Origin: a virus
Reading direction: 5' to 3' (one strand)
Length of the DNA stretch: 64,000 bases
Virus record (IMG/VR): IMGVR_UViG_3300020601_000959
Coordinates: 1 to 64,000 of that record
In this document: one piece after another, positions 39,151 through 46,819 of the stretch
Layout of the letters: every line of letters begins with the position of its first letter
How positions within the stretch are numbered: position 1 is the stretch's first letter
Translations under genes and position numbers: made by a program
Notes under the pieces: generated by a model
The model's database searches: none
What the model was told of the DNA's origin: nothing
What the model saw: the letters and a program-made list of their open reading frames with translations, nothing else

Positions 39151-39373
39151 TAACCTTGCTCTCATGTTTTAACAAAAGAGCATTAACTTCGTCTGATTTC
39201 ATAAGCCAGCCGTTTTCGTTTACAATAAAAACATCACCTGGTTTGTAAAGAACAGTTTCTTTACCGCCGGTTTTCTTTCCATCTTTAGTCCAGCCCATAA
39301 CTTCTCCAAGCCAGTCGCCCTTGACTCTGAAGTGAGGTCCTGCTTGTTCTATCACATAGTCCATCCAAATCAT
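39143..39373 (-). CDS. Hypothetical phage protein
   Basis: A 76-residue soluble protein. VLYKPGDVFIVNENGWLMK suggests a small beta-barrel (SH3-like) fold. The start overlaps the upstream stop (ATGA) with GGAGA ahead. Function unknown. Confidence 0.65.
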   Translation of the reverse strand: MIWMDYVIEQAGPHFRVKGDWLGEVMGWTKDGKKTGGKETVLYKPGDVFIVNENGWLMKSDEVNALLLKHESKVND

Positions 39374-39627
39374 ATTGCTTTCTCCGAGTGTTTGAGAATA
39401 AAATGTGTGGCTTCTTTTGATTCAGGAAGTATGACACTTATATCGCATTTACAATAGATATCATCTGGCAACGTTCTACTACCGCTACGTGTTAGCTTCC
39501 ATTCCCAATTATTTTCTTCTATTGTTTTGTAAACATCTGTGCCAACTTCACGTTGGATCCACATCTGTTCCATATGTGTTTCTTTGTGCGTCCATTTATA
39601 TTCACAACTGCCTAAATATAGTTCCAT
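39370..39627 (-). CDS. Hypothetical phage protein
   Basis: An 85-residue soluble protein rich in Trp, Glu and Lys with three Cys (two close together in YCKCDISV). A minus-strand TAAATA lies nine bases before the ATG, giving a very short leader. Function unknown. Confidence 0.65.
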   Translation of the reverse strand: MELYLGSCEYKWTHKETHMEQMWIQREVGTDVYKTIEENNWEWKLTRSGSRTLPDDIYCKCDISVILPESKEATHFILKHSEKAI

Positions 39628-39635
39628 AAAGATAC

Positions 39636-39761
39636 TTATTTAGATTTTGAATTCTCGCAATCACATTTGACACATACATCATTTATACATTCTTTACAGT
39701 CTGGAGCGTAACAATGACACTTATGCCCACAACTTTTACAAGTTCTAGGCGCTCCTTTCAT
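39636..39761 (-). CDS. Cysteine-rich zinc-binding microprotein
   Basis: A 41-residue ORF with nine Cys and two His in C-x2-C, C-x-C and C-x2-C spacings (TCKSCGHKCHCY, DCKEC, VCVKCDC). It probably binds one or two zinc ions. Similar microproteins occur in marine T4-like phages, in my recollection. Its ATG overlaps the upstream TAA. Function unknown. Confidence 0.65.
   Translation of the reverse strand: MKGAPRTCKSCGHKCHCYAPDCKECINDVCVKCDCENSKSK
39637..39642 (-). promoter_or_regulatory. T4-type late promoter, minus strand
   Basis: TAAATA on the minus strand, nine bases before ATG 39627. Confidence 0.5.
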
Positions 39762-39928
39762 TATGTCAATGCCTCTAGTAGTTCTTGTTTTAGATATTCT
39801 TTGCCTTTTAAAAACTCTTTGATATGGTCGTTGTTTTCTTTTGTATCCAACGGCATAGCTGTGCCTACCATTTCTGTGTCAGCTGGTAGTATGTCAGCTA
39901 TCGTCATCCCCTTTTCGAACATCATCAT
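39761..39928 (-). CDS. Small acidic phage protein
   Basis: About 55 residues. The start is placed at the ATG triplet run 39922-39928 because AGGAGGG lies immediately upstream; an ATG at 39973 would lengthen it inside the preceding gene. Acidic, with a helical C-terminus (DHIKEFLKGKEYLKQELLEAL). Function unknown. Confidence 0.6.
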   Translation of the reverse strand: MMMFEKGMTIADILPADTEMVGTAMPLDTKENNDHIKEFLKGKEYLKQELLEALT

Positions 39929-40241
39929 TCCCTCCTGTGCTATTAGACTGGACATTACCAGTTTTGTATTCATCCACCAGGCGTTGTAATTCGTCCTGTC
40001 TCTGTGGATTTAATTTTGCTCTGTATTCCAAAACCATTGACAGTTTTTGATTAAGTCTAATCATGTCATTATCTAACATGCGAACACGATCGACTAGTTT
40101 TATTAGAGTACCCATTGTCTCACCAATTACTGGATCAATAGTTTCAGTTACCCATTTCCATATAAAATAGATAAAGTAACCCATGCCCATTGCGGCAATA
40201 ATTGGAAATCCATATTCGCTTACAGCAGCCGCAATATCCAT
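39894..40241 (-). CDS. Small membrane protein of the phage minus-strand block
   Basis: A 115-residue protein with one N-terminal span (about 8-28, YGFPIIAAMGMGYFIYFIW), then a long charged helix (about 45-85) and an acidic tail. It has the same plan as the gene at 40420 and may be a paralog. GGAGA before the ATG. Membrane-perturbing (holin-like) or virion role possible; not shown. Confidence 0.7.
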   Translation of the reverse strand: MDIAAAVSEYGFPIIAAMGMGYFIYFIWKWVTETIDPVIGETMGTLIKLVDRVRMLDNDMIRLNQKLSMVLEYRAKLNPQRQDELQRLVDEYKTGNVQSNSTGGNDDVRKGDDDS

Positions 40242-40436
40242 TTATTCTCCAAACATGTCCATAAGTTCAGGGCCAAAGTTACCAGCAGCCCATCCAAGAG
40301 CTACTATTGCTACCACGCCCATTACTAACCATTTCATTTTGAAATCGTCTACATCCATTCTTAGTGCTACTAGTTCATTTCCTAGTATTCTCACACTTAC
40401 TTCTAGTTTACCTTTATCATCAGTCGCGTCTGGCAT
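40242..40436 (-). CDS. Small tail-anchored membrane protein
   Basis: A 64-residue protein: acidic start, LEVSVRILGNELVALRMDVDDFK helix, then one span (about 37-53). The pattern recalls a conserved T4-like marine phage protein. It is coupled to its neighbours by overlaps. Function unknown. Confidence 0.7.
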   Translation of the reverse strand: MPDATDDKGKLEVSVRILGNELVALRMDVDDFKMKWLVMGVVAIVALGWAAGNFGPELMDMFGE

Positions 40437-40698
40437 CTTCTTTTCCTTCGTTTGCTGCTAACCTATCTACATTAGGTCTAACGTTCAAAGTATAACTTAA
40501 CAACGCATCAATCTTAATAAGATCGTTGTTCATAGTTTGAACTCTATTATCTAATTGTCCTATGATATTTTTTAGAGTTGTAACTCCTCCGGTTACACCT
40601 GCTAGAATAAATTTCAATGTAAGGAAAACAAAACCGCCTGCTGCTAAGGCTCCTGCTATCGGAAAGCCTACATCCCCTACTAAAGTTAAAAAATCCAT
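40420..40698 (-). CDS. Small membrane protein, first gene of the minus-strand block
   Basis: About 92 residues from ATG 40698 with GAGGG upstream. One Gly/Ala/Phe-rich span (about 8-33) is followed by a helix (TTLKNIIGQLDNRVQTMNNDL) and a charged tail. Same design as the gene at 39894. Driven by a minus-strand late box. Function unknown. Confidence 0.7.
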   Translation of the reverse strand: MDFLTLVGDVGFPIAGALAAGGFVFLTLKFILAGVTGGVTTLKNIIGQLDNRVQTMNNDLIKIDALLSYTLNVRPNVDRLAANEGKEDARRD

Positions 40699-40725
40699 GT
40701 GCGCCCTCACGCTCTGCTACAAACA

Positions 40726-40731
40726 TATTTA
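40726..40731 (-). promoter_or_regulatory. T4-type late promoter, minus strand
   Basis: TAAATA on the minus strand, 27 bases before ATG 40698, divergent from the sigma70-like promoter at 40734. Confidence 0.55.
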
Positions 40732-40733
40732 GC

Positions 40734-40762
40734 TTGACAAACAAATAAAATGGCTATATAAT
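40734..40762 (+). promoter_or_regulatory. Sigma70-like promoter
   Basis: TTGACA, 17-base spacer, TATAAT: a full-consensus pair. It heads a long rightward run of small genes (40783 onward). Confidence 0.85.
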
Positions 40763-40782
40763 AAGTATTATTGGAGGAAAAA

Positions 40783-41460
40783 ATGGCTACTACAGAAGAA
40801 AAACAAGAACTAGTTGAAGATCTTAAAGGTCCTAGATATTACACAATACGCATTAGAGGTTACGGTTGCGAATGTGGTTATCTTTCATTAACTAAAGATC
40901 AATACGATTATTGGAATAAACTAAACGAAGATGATACAAACTTAGTTGCTAGTTATTTTTTAGATCCTGATGATTTTGATGAAGTAGTAATTCCCGATGG
41001 TTCTGCTTTTTTGTATGACGAAGAAGGAGAATACAACCAAATGTGGTATGATTGTGACAAATTAGTCGAACATCAATATGGTGTTGATTTCAGCAGTGCT
41101 ATTATAGATATAGACGAAGTTGCTGGTCCTGATTGGGGTGATGCTGTAATAAAAGAAGTTGTAAGCGAAGATTTACCTGAGTGGACTGAAAATAATAGTA
41201 TTCCTGTAGATATGGAAGTTACTGAAGCAGATGAACCTGAATATACTGTACAGATTTTTAATGCTGAGAAAGGCACGTTTTTTGATGGTATAATTGAAAC
41301 TACAGGAGAATTTGATCCAAAACAATTAAAAATTTATACTATGGAATATTGGAACGGTGATGACACTCTAACTAGTGTTACCTATAAAGGTGAGGAAGTT
41401 GACAACAATGGCGGCGATACAATGAGCAAAGGTTCTAGTGTGTATTTTTGGAGAAACTAA
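40783..41460 (+). CDS. Acidic hypothetical phage protein
   Basis: A 225-residue, strongly acidic protein from ATG 40783 (GGAGG upstream). An aromatic, Cys-containing N-terminal domain (YYTIRIRGYGCECGYLSL) is followed by Asp/Glu-rich strands, and it ends VYFWRN. The acidic surface could mimic DNA, as in some anti-restriction proteins, but that is only a compositional hint. First gene after a consensus promoter, hence probably early. Confidence 0.7.
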   Translation: MATTEEKQELVEDLKGPRYYTIRIRGYGCECGYLSLTKDQYDYWNKLNEDDTNLVASYFLDPDDFDEVVIPDGSAFLYDEEGEYNQMWYDCDKLVEHQYGVDFSSAIIDIDEVAGPDWGDAVIKEVVSEDLPEWTENNSIPVDMEVTEADEPEYTVQIFNAEKGTFFDGIIETTGEFDPKQLKIYTMEYWNGDDTLTSVTYKGEEVDNNGGDTMSKGSSVYFWRN

Positions 41461-41642
41461 TGAAGTGGAAGGTTGTTACACAAAACGATCATTATATTGT
41501 AGAAAGCAATAGTAGTAAGGATGCTGTTGCTATTGTAGTAGATAAACACAAAGATAAGTCTACAATTAAATCTGTGACAATTGAACCAAAAAATATAATT
41601 GGAAAGACACGTAGACTATGGAGAAATACATTTGGTAAATAA
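41460..41642 (+). CDS. Small basic phage protein
   Basis: A 60-residue protein from ATG 41460 (TAATG overlap with the upstream stop). Beta-rich start (MKWKVVTQNDHYIVES), basic end. Function unknown. Confidence 0.6.
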   Translation: MKWKVVTQNDHYIVESNSSKDAVAIVVDKHKDKSTIKSVTIEPKNIIGKTRRLWRNTFGK

Positions 41643-41820
41643 TTATGAATATAAAGTAGAAGACATATTTGAAGATATCGAAGGTGATGATAAAAATGTG
41701 TTGATGAACATCCCTCCTGAAATTAGAGAACAGTTGGGGTGGAAAGAAGGCGATGTGCTTAGTGTTAAAATAGAGAAAGGAATCATCGTTTTAGAAAAAA
41801 AAGAGAATGACGAAAAATAA
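41632..41820 (+). CDS. SpoVT/AbrB-like swapped-hairpin protein
   Basis: About 62 residues if started at TTG 41632 (GGAG upstream; TTG 41599 is longer). The C-terminal half NIPPEIREQLGWKEGDVLSVKIEKGIIVLEKK (split in two: NIPPEIREQLGWKEG and DVLSVKIEKG) has the AbrB/MazE hairpin pattern, a dimeric DNA-binding fold. It directly precedes and overlaps the IF-1 gene. Probably a small transcription regulator. Confidence 0.65.
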   Translation: MVNNYEYKVEDIFEDIEGDDKNVLMNIPPEIREQLGWKEGDVLSVKIEKGIIVLEKKENDEK

Positions 41821-42025
41821 AGATATTATAGAAGTAGAAGGCGACATAATAGATGTGTTGCCTAACCAAACATTTAAAGTCCGATTAGACAATGAACATT
41901 TAGTGGTATGTTATACAGGCGGAAAGATGCGCCAGTTTAAGATAAGACTAGTCGCTGGAGATAGAGTAAGGATAGAAATGACTCCTTATGATCTAGAAAA
42001 AGGACGTATCACACGCAGATTATAG
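41807..42025 (+). CDS. infA: Translation initiation factor IF-1
   Basis: A 72-residue S1/OB-fold protein of exactly the usual IF-1 length. It follows the bacterial pattern throughout: IIEVEGDIIDVLPNQTFKVRL, then GGKMRQFKIRLVAGDRV, then MTPYDLEKGRITRRL (E. coli: GKMRKNYIRILTGDKV, LTPYDLSKGRI). IF-1 binds the ribosomal A site and steers start-site choice with IF-2 and IF-3. Its start overlaps the AbrB-like gene. I do not recall IF-1 as a usual T4-like gene, so this is notable next to bS21, tRNAs and tmRNA. Confidence 0.92.
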   Translation: MTKNKDIIEVEGDIIDVLPNQTFKVRLDNEHLVVCYTGGKMRQFKIRLVAGDRVRIEMTPYDLEKGRITRRL

Positions 42026-42026
42026 G

Positions 42027-42054
42027 TTGACAATATGCTAGTTTATGCTATTAT
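42027..42054 (+). promoter_or_regulatory. Sigma70-like promoter
   Basis: TTGACA, 16-base spacer, TATTAT; GAGGC precedes ATG 42082. Confidence 0.6.
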
Positions 42055-42081
42055 ATAGTTATAGGCAGCACAGAGGCAACA

Positions 42082-42480
42082 ATGATATACGTTCAAGGCG
42101 GCACAAAAGCTCAAAAAATGTATGCTTACAGCATGGCTGAATTTGTTTGTAACAAATTCAATATAAATCCTGACATTGAAATAAGTTTTAGACGTTTGAC
42201 AAACGATCGTAGTCTTGGTGGTTGTATTCAAGTTGACAATGGCGAATATGAAATTGATATTAAACGCAGTCTCCGTTTGCGTGATATGCTTACAACTCTA
42301 GCACACGAATTAGTACATGTTAAACAGTACGAGCTAGGGCAACTAAAACAAGAAAGCGAAAATGAATTTGATTACTGGGATAAACCTAGTGAAATTGAAG
42401 CACATGGCAGAGAAACAGGATTGTTTGTAACATGGGCAGAACAAAACAAACTAGCACATAAGAAATGGACACAGATATGA
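42082..42480 (+). CDS. Zinc metallopeptidase-like protein (HExxH)
   Basis: A 132-residue protein with LAHELVHVKQ (the HExxH zinc site, about residues 73-82) and a downstream PSEIEAHGRE helix that could give the third ligand (Glu). It resembles SprT/WSS1-like or small phage-type metallopeptidases. Its last codons overlap the restriction enzyme-like gene (ATGA). Substrate unknown. Confidence 0.75.
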   Translation: MIYVQGGTKAQKMYAYSMAEFVCNKFNINPDIEISFRRLTNDRSLGGCIQVDNGEYEIDIKRSLRLRDMLTTLAHELVHVKQYELGQLKQESENEFDYWDKPSEIEAHGRETGLFVTWAEQNKLAHKKWTQI

Positions 42481-43163
42481 GTACTCAATTGTATAATGCT
42501 GGTATCGAAATATTAGCAATGGGCTATTATAAAAATGAAAATGCTCGCAGTGGCGACTACAATCCTGGGCATGAGGATGCTGTTGCTAGTGTGTTAGACA
42601 CACATGGATTCAAAGGATATACACAAAACGATTTTCCAAACCTTCAACGTTCTCATTTGAAGCAATGGTGGGAAAGTGATTTTATTGATGACACAGGATT
42701 AGCGTTAGCACTAATAGAACTACCAGCAGGCAGTTATGTTCTACAGCCAGGTGGTACCCAAAGTTTTCCAGACATTCTTGTACGTGATTTTTGTGGAAGA
42801 TTTGTAGCATTAGAATGTAAAAGCGGCAAAGGTACACATCCTATGTGGAACGATAGCACACCTAAGCCAGGAGCAGCTTATATAATGAGTAGTGGTAAAC
42901 TTAATCAAACTACTTTGTTTATGGGCGAAGATGTAATTACACCTGAACAGCAAAAAATTATTAACGAAGGCTTAATACAATTACAACAACTTGCTGATAA
43001 TATTAGTAGTCAAGTAAAAGAACTTGACAAACACAACAGAGGCTTTATAATTAGTAGTCGTAAACAGTTTTTTCAACAAGGTGGTAAAGAAAAGACTAAT
43101 TATTTTACACACAATAGTAGACAACAGTGTGAACAAAATGTATTGGAGTTTTTGAGTGCTTAA
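42477..43163 (+). CDS. Restriction endonuclease-like protein (PD-ExK)
   Basis: About 228 residues from ATG 42477. It has a clear PD-(D/E)XK core: SFPDILVRD then FVALECKSG (Pro-Asp ... Glu-x-Lys, about residues 97-113), followed by KPGAAYIMSSG. The layout fits type II restriction enzymes. It overlaps the following N4/N6-type DNA methyltransferase by eight bases, so the two look like a restriction-modification pair. It could instead cut unmodified host DNA after the phage genome is methylated. Target site unknown. Confidence 0.7.
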   Translation: MSTQLYNAGIEILAMGYYKNENARSGDYNPGHEDAVASVLDTHGFKGYTQNDFPNLQRSHLKQWWESDFIDDTGLALALIELPAGSYVLQPGGTQSFPDILVRDFCGRFVALECKSGKGTHPMWNDSTPKPGAAYIMSSGKLNQTTLFMGEDVITPEQQKIINEGLIQLQQLADNISSQVKELDKHNRGFIISSRKQFFQQGGKEKTNYFTHNSRQQCEQNVLEFLSA

Positions 43164-44079
43164 ACCTGTAAATGAAAATTTACACACAGTAACTATAAAA
43201 GACATAGAAGATCACAAGTTAATCACAGACGATGAACTCAATAGAGATCTTAAGAATCTAAAAAGATTTACCGCAGAAGAAAATGCTAACAACTTCTACG
43301 GTAATCCTTTCTTATATCATTTCCAATTTAAAAACTTGTTAAAATGTCGTAGAGATAAAGGTAAAACTATCTACGACATTCACAACGATAGCGAAGCGTG
43401 GAATAAACTTATAGACAGTACACGTAAACGTAATCGTGGAGGCAGAACACCAGCAGGTAATGTATATGAGTGTTTTAGAATAAACTTAGGCAGTATTGTA
43501 ATGTTTAAGAGTACAACAGCCAAGTATCTTTATAAAAAATATAATGTTAAACATGTATTAGATCCAACCGCCGGCTGGGGTGGCAGACTGTTGGGTGCTT
43601 GGGCATTGGATATTGATTATACAGGAATAGACACAAACACAGAAATGCGTGATGCGTATAATTATATGATACAATATCTCGACAACTACAGCGACTTTGG
43701 TAATAGTTTGATACAGGAGCAACGTAACTCAACACAGCGTATGATATGGCAAAGTTGCTTAGATGTAGATTTTAGTGCTATAGATTATGATTTTGTGCTT
43801 ACATCTCCGCCTTATGTAAACTTAGAAATATACGAGCATATGACGCCTTGGGAACAAGACGAAGACTTTTATGTGAACTTTTTTATTCCACTTTGGCAAA
43901 AGTGTGTAAATAATATTAAAACAGGAGGCAATGTGTGCTTTAATATTTCTCCTAAAATGTATGATGATGCTATAAAGCATGGATTAACACCTTGTGACGA
44001 TGAAGAAGACTTGTTACAGCAACTAGGACAACAAAAGGGCAAAAAGAAACAAGATAAAATTTATATTTGGAAATGTTAG
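43156..44079 (+). CDS. DNA methyltransferase (N4-cytosine or N6-adenine type)
   Basis: A 307-residue enzyme from GTG 43156 (TGGAG upstream). Motif I is DPTAGWGGRLLG (about 136-147) and motif IV is LTSPPYVNLE (about 215-224). TSPPY is typical of N4-cytosine and some N6-adenine enzymes. The N-terminal 130 residues are likely the target-recognition or accessory part. It overlaps the restriction-like gene. Role: protecting phage DNA against the partner nuclease and perhaps host enzymes. Confidence 0.82.
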   Translation: MLKPVNENLHTVTIKDIEDHKLITDDELNRDLKNLKRFTAEENANNFYGNPFLYHFQFKNLLKCRRDKGKTIYDIHNDSEAWNKLIDSTRKRNRGGRTPAGNVYECFRINLGSIVMFKSTTAKYLYKKYNVKHVLDPTAGWGGRLLGAWALDIDYTGIDTNTEMRDAYNYMIQYLDNYSDFGNSLIQEQRNSTQRMIWQSCLDVDFSAIDYDFVLTSPPYVNLEIYEHMTPWEQDEDFYVNFFIPLWQKCVNNIKTGGNVCFNISPKMYDDAIKHGLTPCDDEEDLLQQLGQQKGKKKQDKIYIWKC

Positions 44080-44080
44080 G

Positions 44081-44109
44081 TTGACAATAGACTCTAGTCC
44101 TGCTATATT
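44081..44109 (+). promoter_or_regulatory. Sigma70-like promoter
   Basis: TTGACA, 17-base spacer, TATATT, directly after the methyltransferase stop. Confidence 0.7.
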
Positions 44110-44155
44110 AAGTTATAGAAAATTGTTACCAAAGATAAAGGCACTGGTGAAGGCA

Positions 44156-44839
44156 ATGACATCTTATAAAACTGAACATCTTATTGAACTTGCTTATGCG
44201 GCATATCGTGTTAACAACGGTTATGAAAAGCAAACTCGTCGTTACAGCGAAGGACAACCTACAACTTTTAGCAATAAAGAACTGATCGCATTCACAGCTC
44301 ACGGTGAATGGAAACCAGAAGATTTTGTTCCTCTCACTATTAAGGAAGAAGATCGTAAGGCAGCTAAAGAAGGCGAAAAGCATATGCGCCGCTATACAAT
44401 GTTAGCGTTAGGCGACCTGCCGCAGTTTGAATCAGATTTATTTGCTGCCTATAGCAGTGACGAAACTAACATTGGTAGAGTAGGATTAATTGCCTACTTA
44501 CCAGCGTTTGTTGATAGAGAACTAGCAAACAAAGAATATAAATTACGTTTGAAAACAGAGTTCTCAGAAAGTAAACACCTCAAAGGAGATAGGCTTGAGC
44601 CTACTGAGGTAGAAATATTGAAGGTCATTACATTAAACAGTGACTGGATAACGGAACCAGCATTTATGCACTTTGGTGCTATTGGTAAAGACTTGGTGTG
44701 CTTTACTGTAAAAAATAAATATGCTGTAGGAGATACGTATGACATTGTCGCACGTATAAAAGGGGAGGATCTCGAGCGTGATTCAAATACACCAATGACA
44801 CGCTTAAATTATGTAAAGCTCAGAAAACAGGAGATCTAA
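44156..44839 (+). CDS. Hypothetical phage protein
   Basis: A 227-residue soluble protein from ATG 44156 (AAGG upstream; the upstream part of the frame overlaps the promoter). N-terminal helices, then a beta-rich C-terminal domain (about 150-225). No known motif. First gene of a promoter-led run of small genes. Function unknown. Confidence 0.7.
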   Translation: MTSYKTEHLIELAYAAYRVNNGYEKQTRRYSEGQPTTFSNKELIAFTAHGEWKPEDFVPLTIKEEDRKAAKEGEKHMRRYTMLALGDLPQFESDLFAAYSSDETNIGRVGLIAYLPAFVDRELANKEYKLRLKTEFSESKHLKGDRLEPTEVEILKVITLNSDWITEPAFMHFGAIGKDLVCFTVKNKYAVGDTYDIVARIKGEDLERDSNTPMTRLNYVKLRKQEI

Positions 44840-44840
44840 T

Positions 44841-45086
44841 ATGAATCGAGTTACAAAAAAATTCTTAGGCAAAGTATTGCCTCCATTTGGTATCATGGGT
44901 TATGTAATGGTTGTAATGACCTTAAGCACTATGGCACCAACACTAGCATTACAAATTGGTATTCCAATTGTATTTTTACTAGTGCCACTTTTTGGTTACA
45001 TGTTCTATGAATCATGGAAAGATGCTAAACGTGAAGTGGAATGGGAAGATAGAGACTTACTAAGGGACATTGAAAGTAATGTTTAA
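44841..45086 (+). CDS. Two-span membrane protein
   Basis: An 81-residue protein: basic start, two hydrophobic spans (about 13-34 and 38-57) and a charged tail. GGAGA precedes ATG 44841. Function unknown. Confidence 0.65.
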   Translation: MNRVTKKFLGKVLPPFGIMGYVMVVMTLSTMAPTLALQIGIPIVFLLVPLFGYMFYESWKDAKREVEWEDRDLLRDIESNV

Positions 45087-45255
45087 TTACTACAATATTT
45101 GGTTAGTTGATGCCGATGGACGCAAAATTAAGCACATCGACACAGTCAAATGTCTAAGCAAAAGCACTGCGGAACAGCAGTGCTTTATGCGCTATGGTTC
45201 TGCGAGTAAATACAGTGGATGGGGCAGAGACAACTTTAAGGCAGAAGTAGCATGA
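45079..45255 (+). CDS. Small phage protein
   Basis: A 58-residue protein from ATG 45079 overlapping the upstream stop. A beta-strand start (NYYNIWLVDADGRKI) is followed by two Cys and a Trp/Gly-rich end. Similar short proteins occur in T4-like marine phages, in my recollection. Function unknown. Confidence 0.6.
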   Translation: MFNYYNIWLVDADGRKIKHIDTVKCLSKSTAEQQCFMRYGSASKYSGWGRDNFKAEVA

Positions 45256-45443
45256 ATATGATGATGTGGATTGGGCTCACGTATATAGCAGGTTCTTATG
45301 CGGGATTTTTATTAGGACGTGGTAAACTTGAAGACGCAATTGATTTAACTATTGATTCATTGATTAACAATGGTTTTTTGCGGCACAAAAAAAATAAAGA
45401 TGGCGAAGTAGAAATTATGAAGTGGAATGAAAATGAGTCATGA
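45252..45443 (+). CDS. Small membrane-anchored protein
   Basis: A 63-residue protein with an N-terminal hydrophobic segment (about 4-22, WIGLTYIAGSYAGFLLG) and a charged helical tail. ATGA overlap with the upstream gene. Function unknown. Confidence 0.6.
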   Translation: MNMMMWIGLTYIAGSYAGFLLGRGKLEDAIDLTIDSLINNGFLRHKKNKDGEVEIMKWNENES

Positions 45444-45636
45444 TTATCTAGGTATTGAAGATACTTTAGACGAAGACGATTATGCTGTAGTTATTGGAAA
45501 AGACGGCAGTCTAAAAGGACTGTACATTCCAACGACAGATGAAGAAGCTGAAGTTCCAGAATCAGTTTGTTATTTTCTTAAAAAATACTGGGGTATCGAT
45601 GCTAATGACCCAGAAACATTTCCAACGATACATTGA
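45433..45636 (+). CDS. Conserved T4-like marine phage small acidic protein
   Basis: A 67-residue acidic protein from ATG 45433 (ATG 45427 also possible). It starts SHDYLGIEDTLDEDDYAVVI and ends with a DPETFPTIH tail, a pattern I associate with marine T4-like phages. Function unknown. Confidence 0.65.
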   Translation: MSHDYLGIEDTLDEDDYAVVIGKDGSLKGLYIPTTDEEAEVPESVCYFLKKYWGIDANDPETFPTIH

Positions 45637-45875
45637 TGACACCTATAGAAATATTTGAATACAAGTTACGTTGGAAACCTGGCTATGTTGTAAGGTTACA
45701 CAGTGATGTAGTAGACAAGGGCAAAACTTGGTGTCGTAGAAATTTACAAAGACATCAGTGGAGTATGACAGATTGGACAGGACCATACGAACATACTTTT
45801 CACTTTGAGGATAAAACAGCAGGGCAAAACTTTGAAATAGAGATGGCCCCGTATGCGAACCAAGAATCTGTCTGA
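45636..45875 (+). CDS. Small phage protein
   Basis: A 79-residue protein rich in Trp, His and Arg (RWKPGYVVRLHSDV, WCRRNLQRHQW), probably beta-rich. ATG 45636 overlaps the previous stop (TGATG). Function unknown. Confidence 0.6.
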   Translation: MTPIEIFEYKLRWKPGYVVRLHSDVVDKGKTWCRRNLQRHQWSMTDWTGPYEHTFHFEDKTAGQNFEIEMAPYANQESV

Positions 45876-46044
45876 ACAACAAATTTACGAAATGGGTAAG
45901 GCATGGAATGACGCCATCGAAGGCAATCCACTACCTTTTATTACTAACGAAGAGCTAGAATCTAAATATCCAAAGCTAAAACGTTTGGGAGATAAGTACC
46001 GTAGTGAATTAGAAAAATATAGAATATGGGAAGAACTTAAATGA
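45853..46044 (+). CDS. Small helical phage protein
   Basis: A 63-residue charged helical protein (IYEMGKAWNDAIEG, LKRLGDKYRSELEKY). It overlaps both neighbours. Function unknown. Confidence 0.6.
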   Translation: MRTKNLSEQQIYEMGKAWNDAIEGNPLPFITNEELESKYPKLKRLGDKYRSELEKYRIWEELK

Positions 46045-46292
46045 CATCTACAAGAACTGAAGCTATCGCACTACTAATTGATTTAGCTAACCAGATGGAA
46101 ATCCAAGATAATATAGATTGGGGATTATTAAACATCAAAGAAGCTGATGCGTATGAACTTATGGCTAACAGTGTAGTTGATCAATTTAATAGTGTAAATC
46201 CTGAATATCACCACACAGTGATGATGGCTACTATTGTAAAATTGCTTGTAGAAAATTTTGTGTTAAATCTTAGGATAAGAGGCCAAGGATGA
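46041..46292 (+). CDS. Small helical phage protein
   Basis: An 83-residue all-helical soluble protein (AIALLIDLANQME, ADAYELMANSVVDQF, MMATIVKLLVENFVLNL). ATGA overlaps at both ends. Function unknown. Confidence 0.6.
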   Translation: MTSTRTEAIALLIDLANQMEIQDNIDWGLLNIKEADAYELMANSVVDQFNSVNPEYHHTVMMATIVKLLVENFVLNLRIRGQG

Positions 46293-46819
46293 TACACAAA
46301 GGACATATCAAACCCTCTTGGGATATCGAAGAGTTCAAATCTTTAGACTACAAGTTTGACACTCACAAAGACAATGACTTACTCAACGAGTTTGCCAGTG
46401 TTGGGCATAGTAAAATGTATATGACATTATACAATTACTTCCAGCCAAATCCTTTACCGCCAGTGGTGTTTGATTATATTGTTCCGCAGTTTGAAATTAC
46501 TAATGTTAGTGTAGCAATCAACTTGTTTACACCTGGACAATATCTACCGCTACACGGAGATTTATACGGCAAGTATAAAACATTTCACGGATTGAAAAAT
46601 CAAAACATTAGACGCTTTGTTGTAATGCTAGAAGACAGTGTGCCAGGACAAATCTCGCAAGTGTGTGATCAAACATATGGCAAATGGCGTGCTGGTGATT
46701 GGTTTGGTTGGGACAATGATGATCCACATGCTGTATACAACTTCAGCACCGTATGGCGCTATGGTATACAAATCACTGGTGTGCCTAAAGAAGAACAAAT
46801 GGATTTAAATTTAGGTTGA
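46289..46819 (+). CDS. 2-oxoglutarate/Fe(II) oxygenase-like or cupin-type protein
   Basis: A 176-residue protein with a jelly-roll pattern: FTPGQYLPLHGDLYGKY (His-x-Asp iron pair, about residues 91-93), IRRFVVMLED, GDWFGWDNDDPHAVYNFS (second His, about 148) and WRYGIQITG (Arg for 2-oxoglutarate). This matches aspartyl/asparaginyl beta-hydroxylase-type enzymes. Phages often carry oxygenases of this class; substrate unknown. Confidence 0.7.
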   Translation: MIHKGHIKPSWDIEEFKSLDYKFDTHKDNDLLNEFASVGHSKMYMTLYNYFQPNPLPPVVFDYIVPQFEITNVSVAINLFTPGQYLPLHGDLYGKYKTFHGLKNQNIRRFVVMLEDSVPGQISQVCDQTYGKWRAGDWFGWDNDDPHAVYNFSTVWRYGIQITGVPKEEQMDLNLG

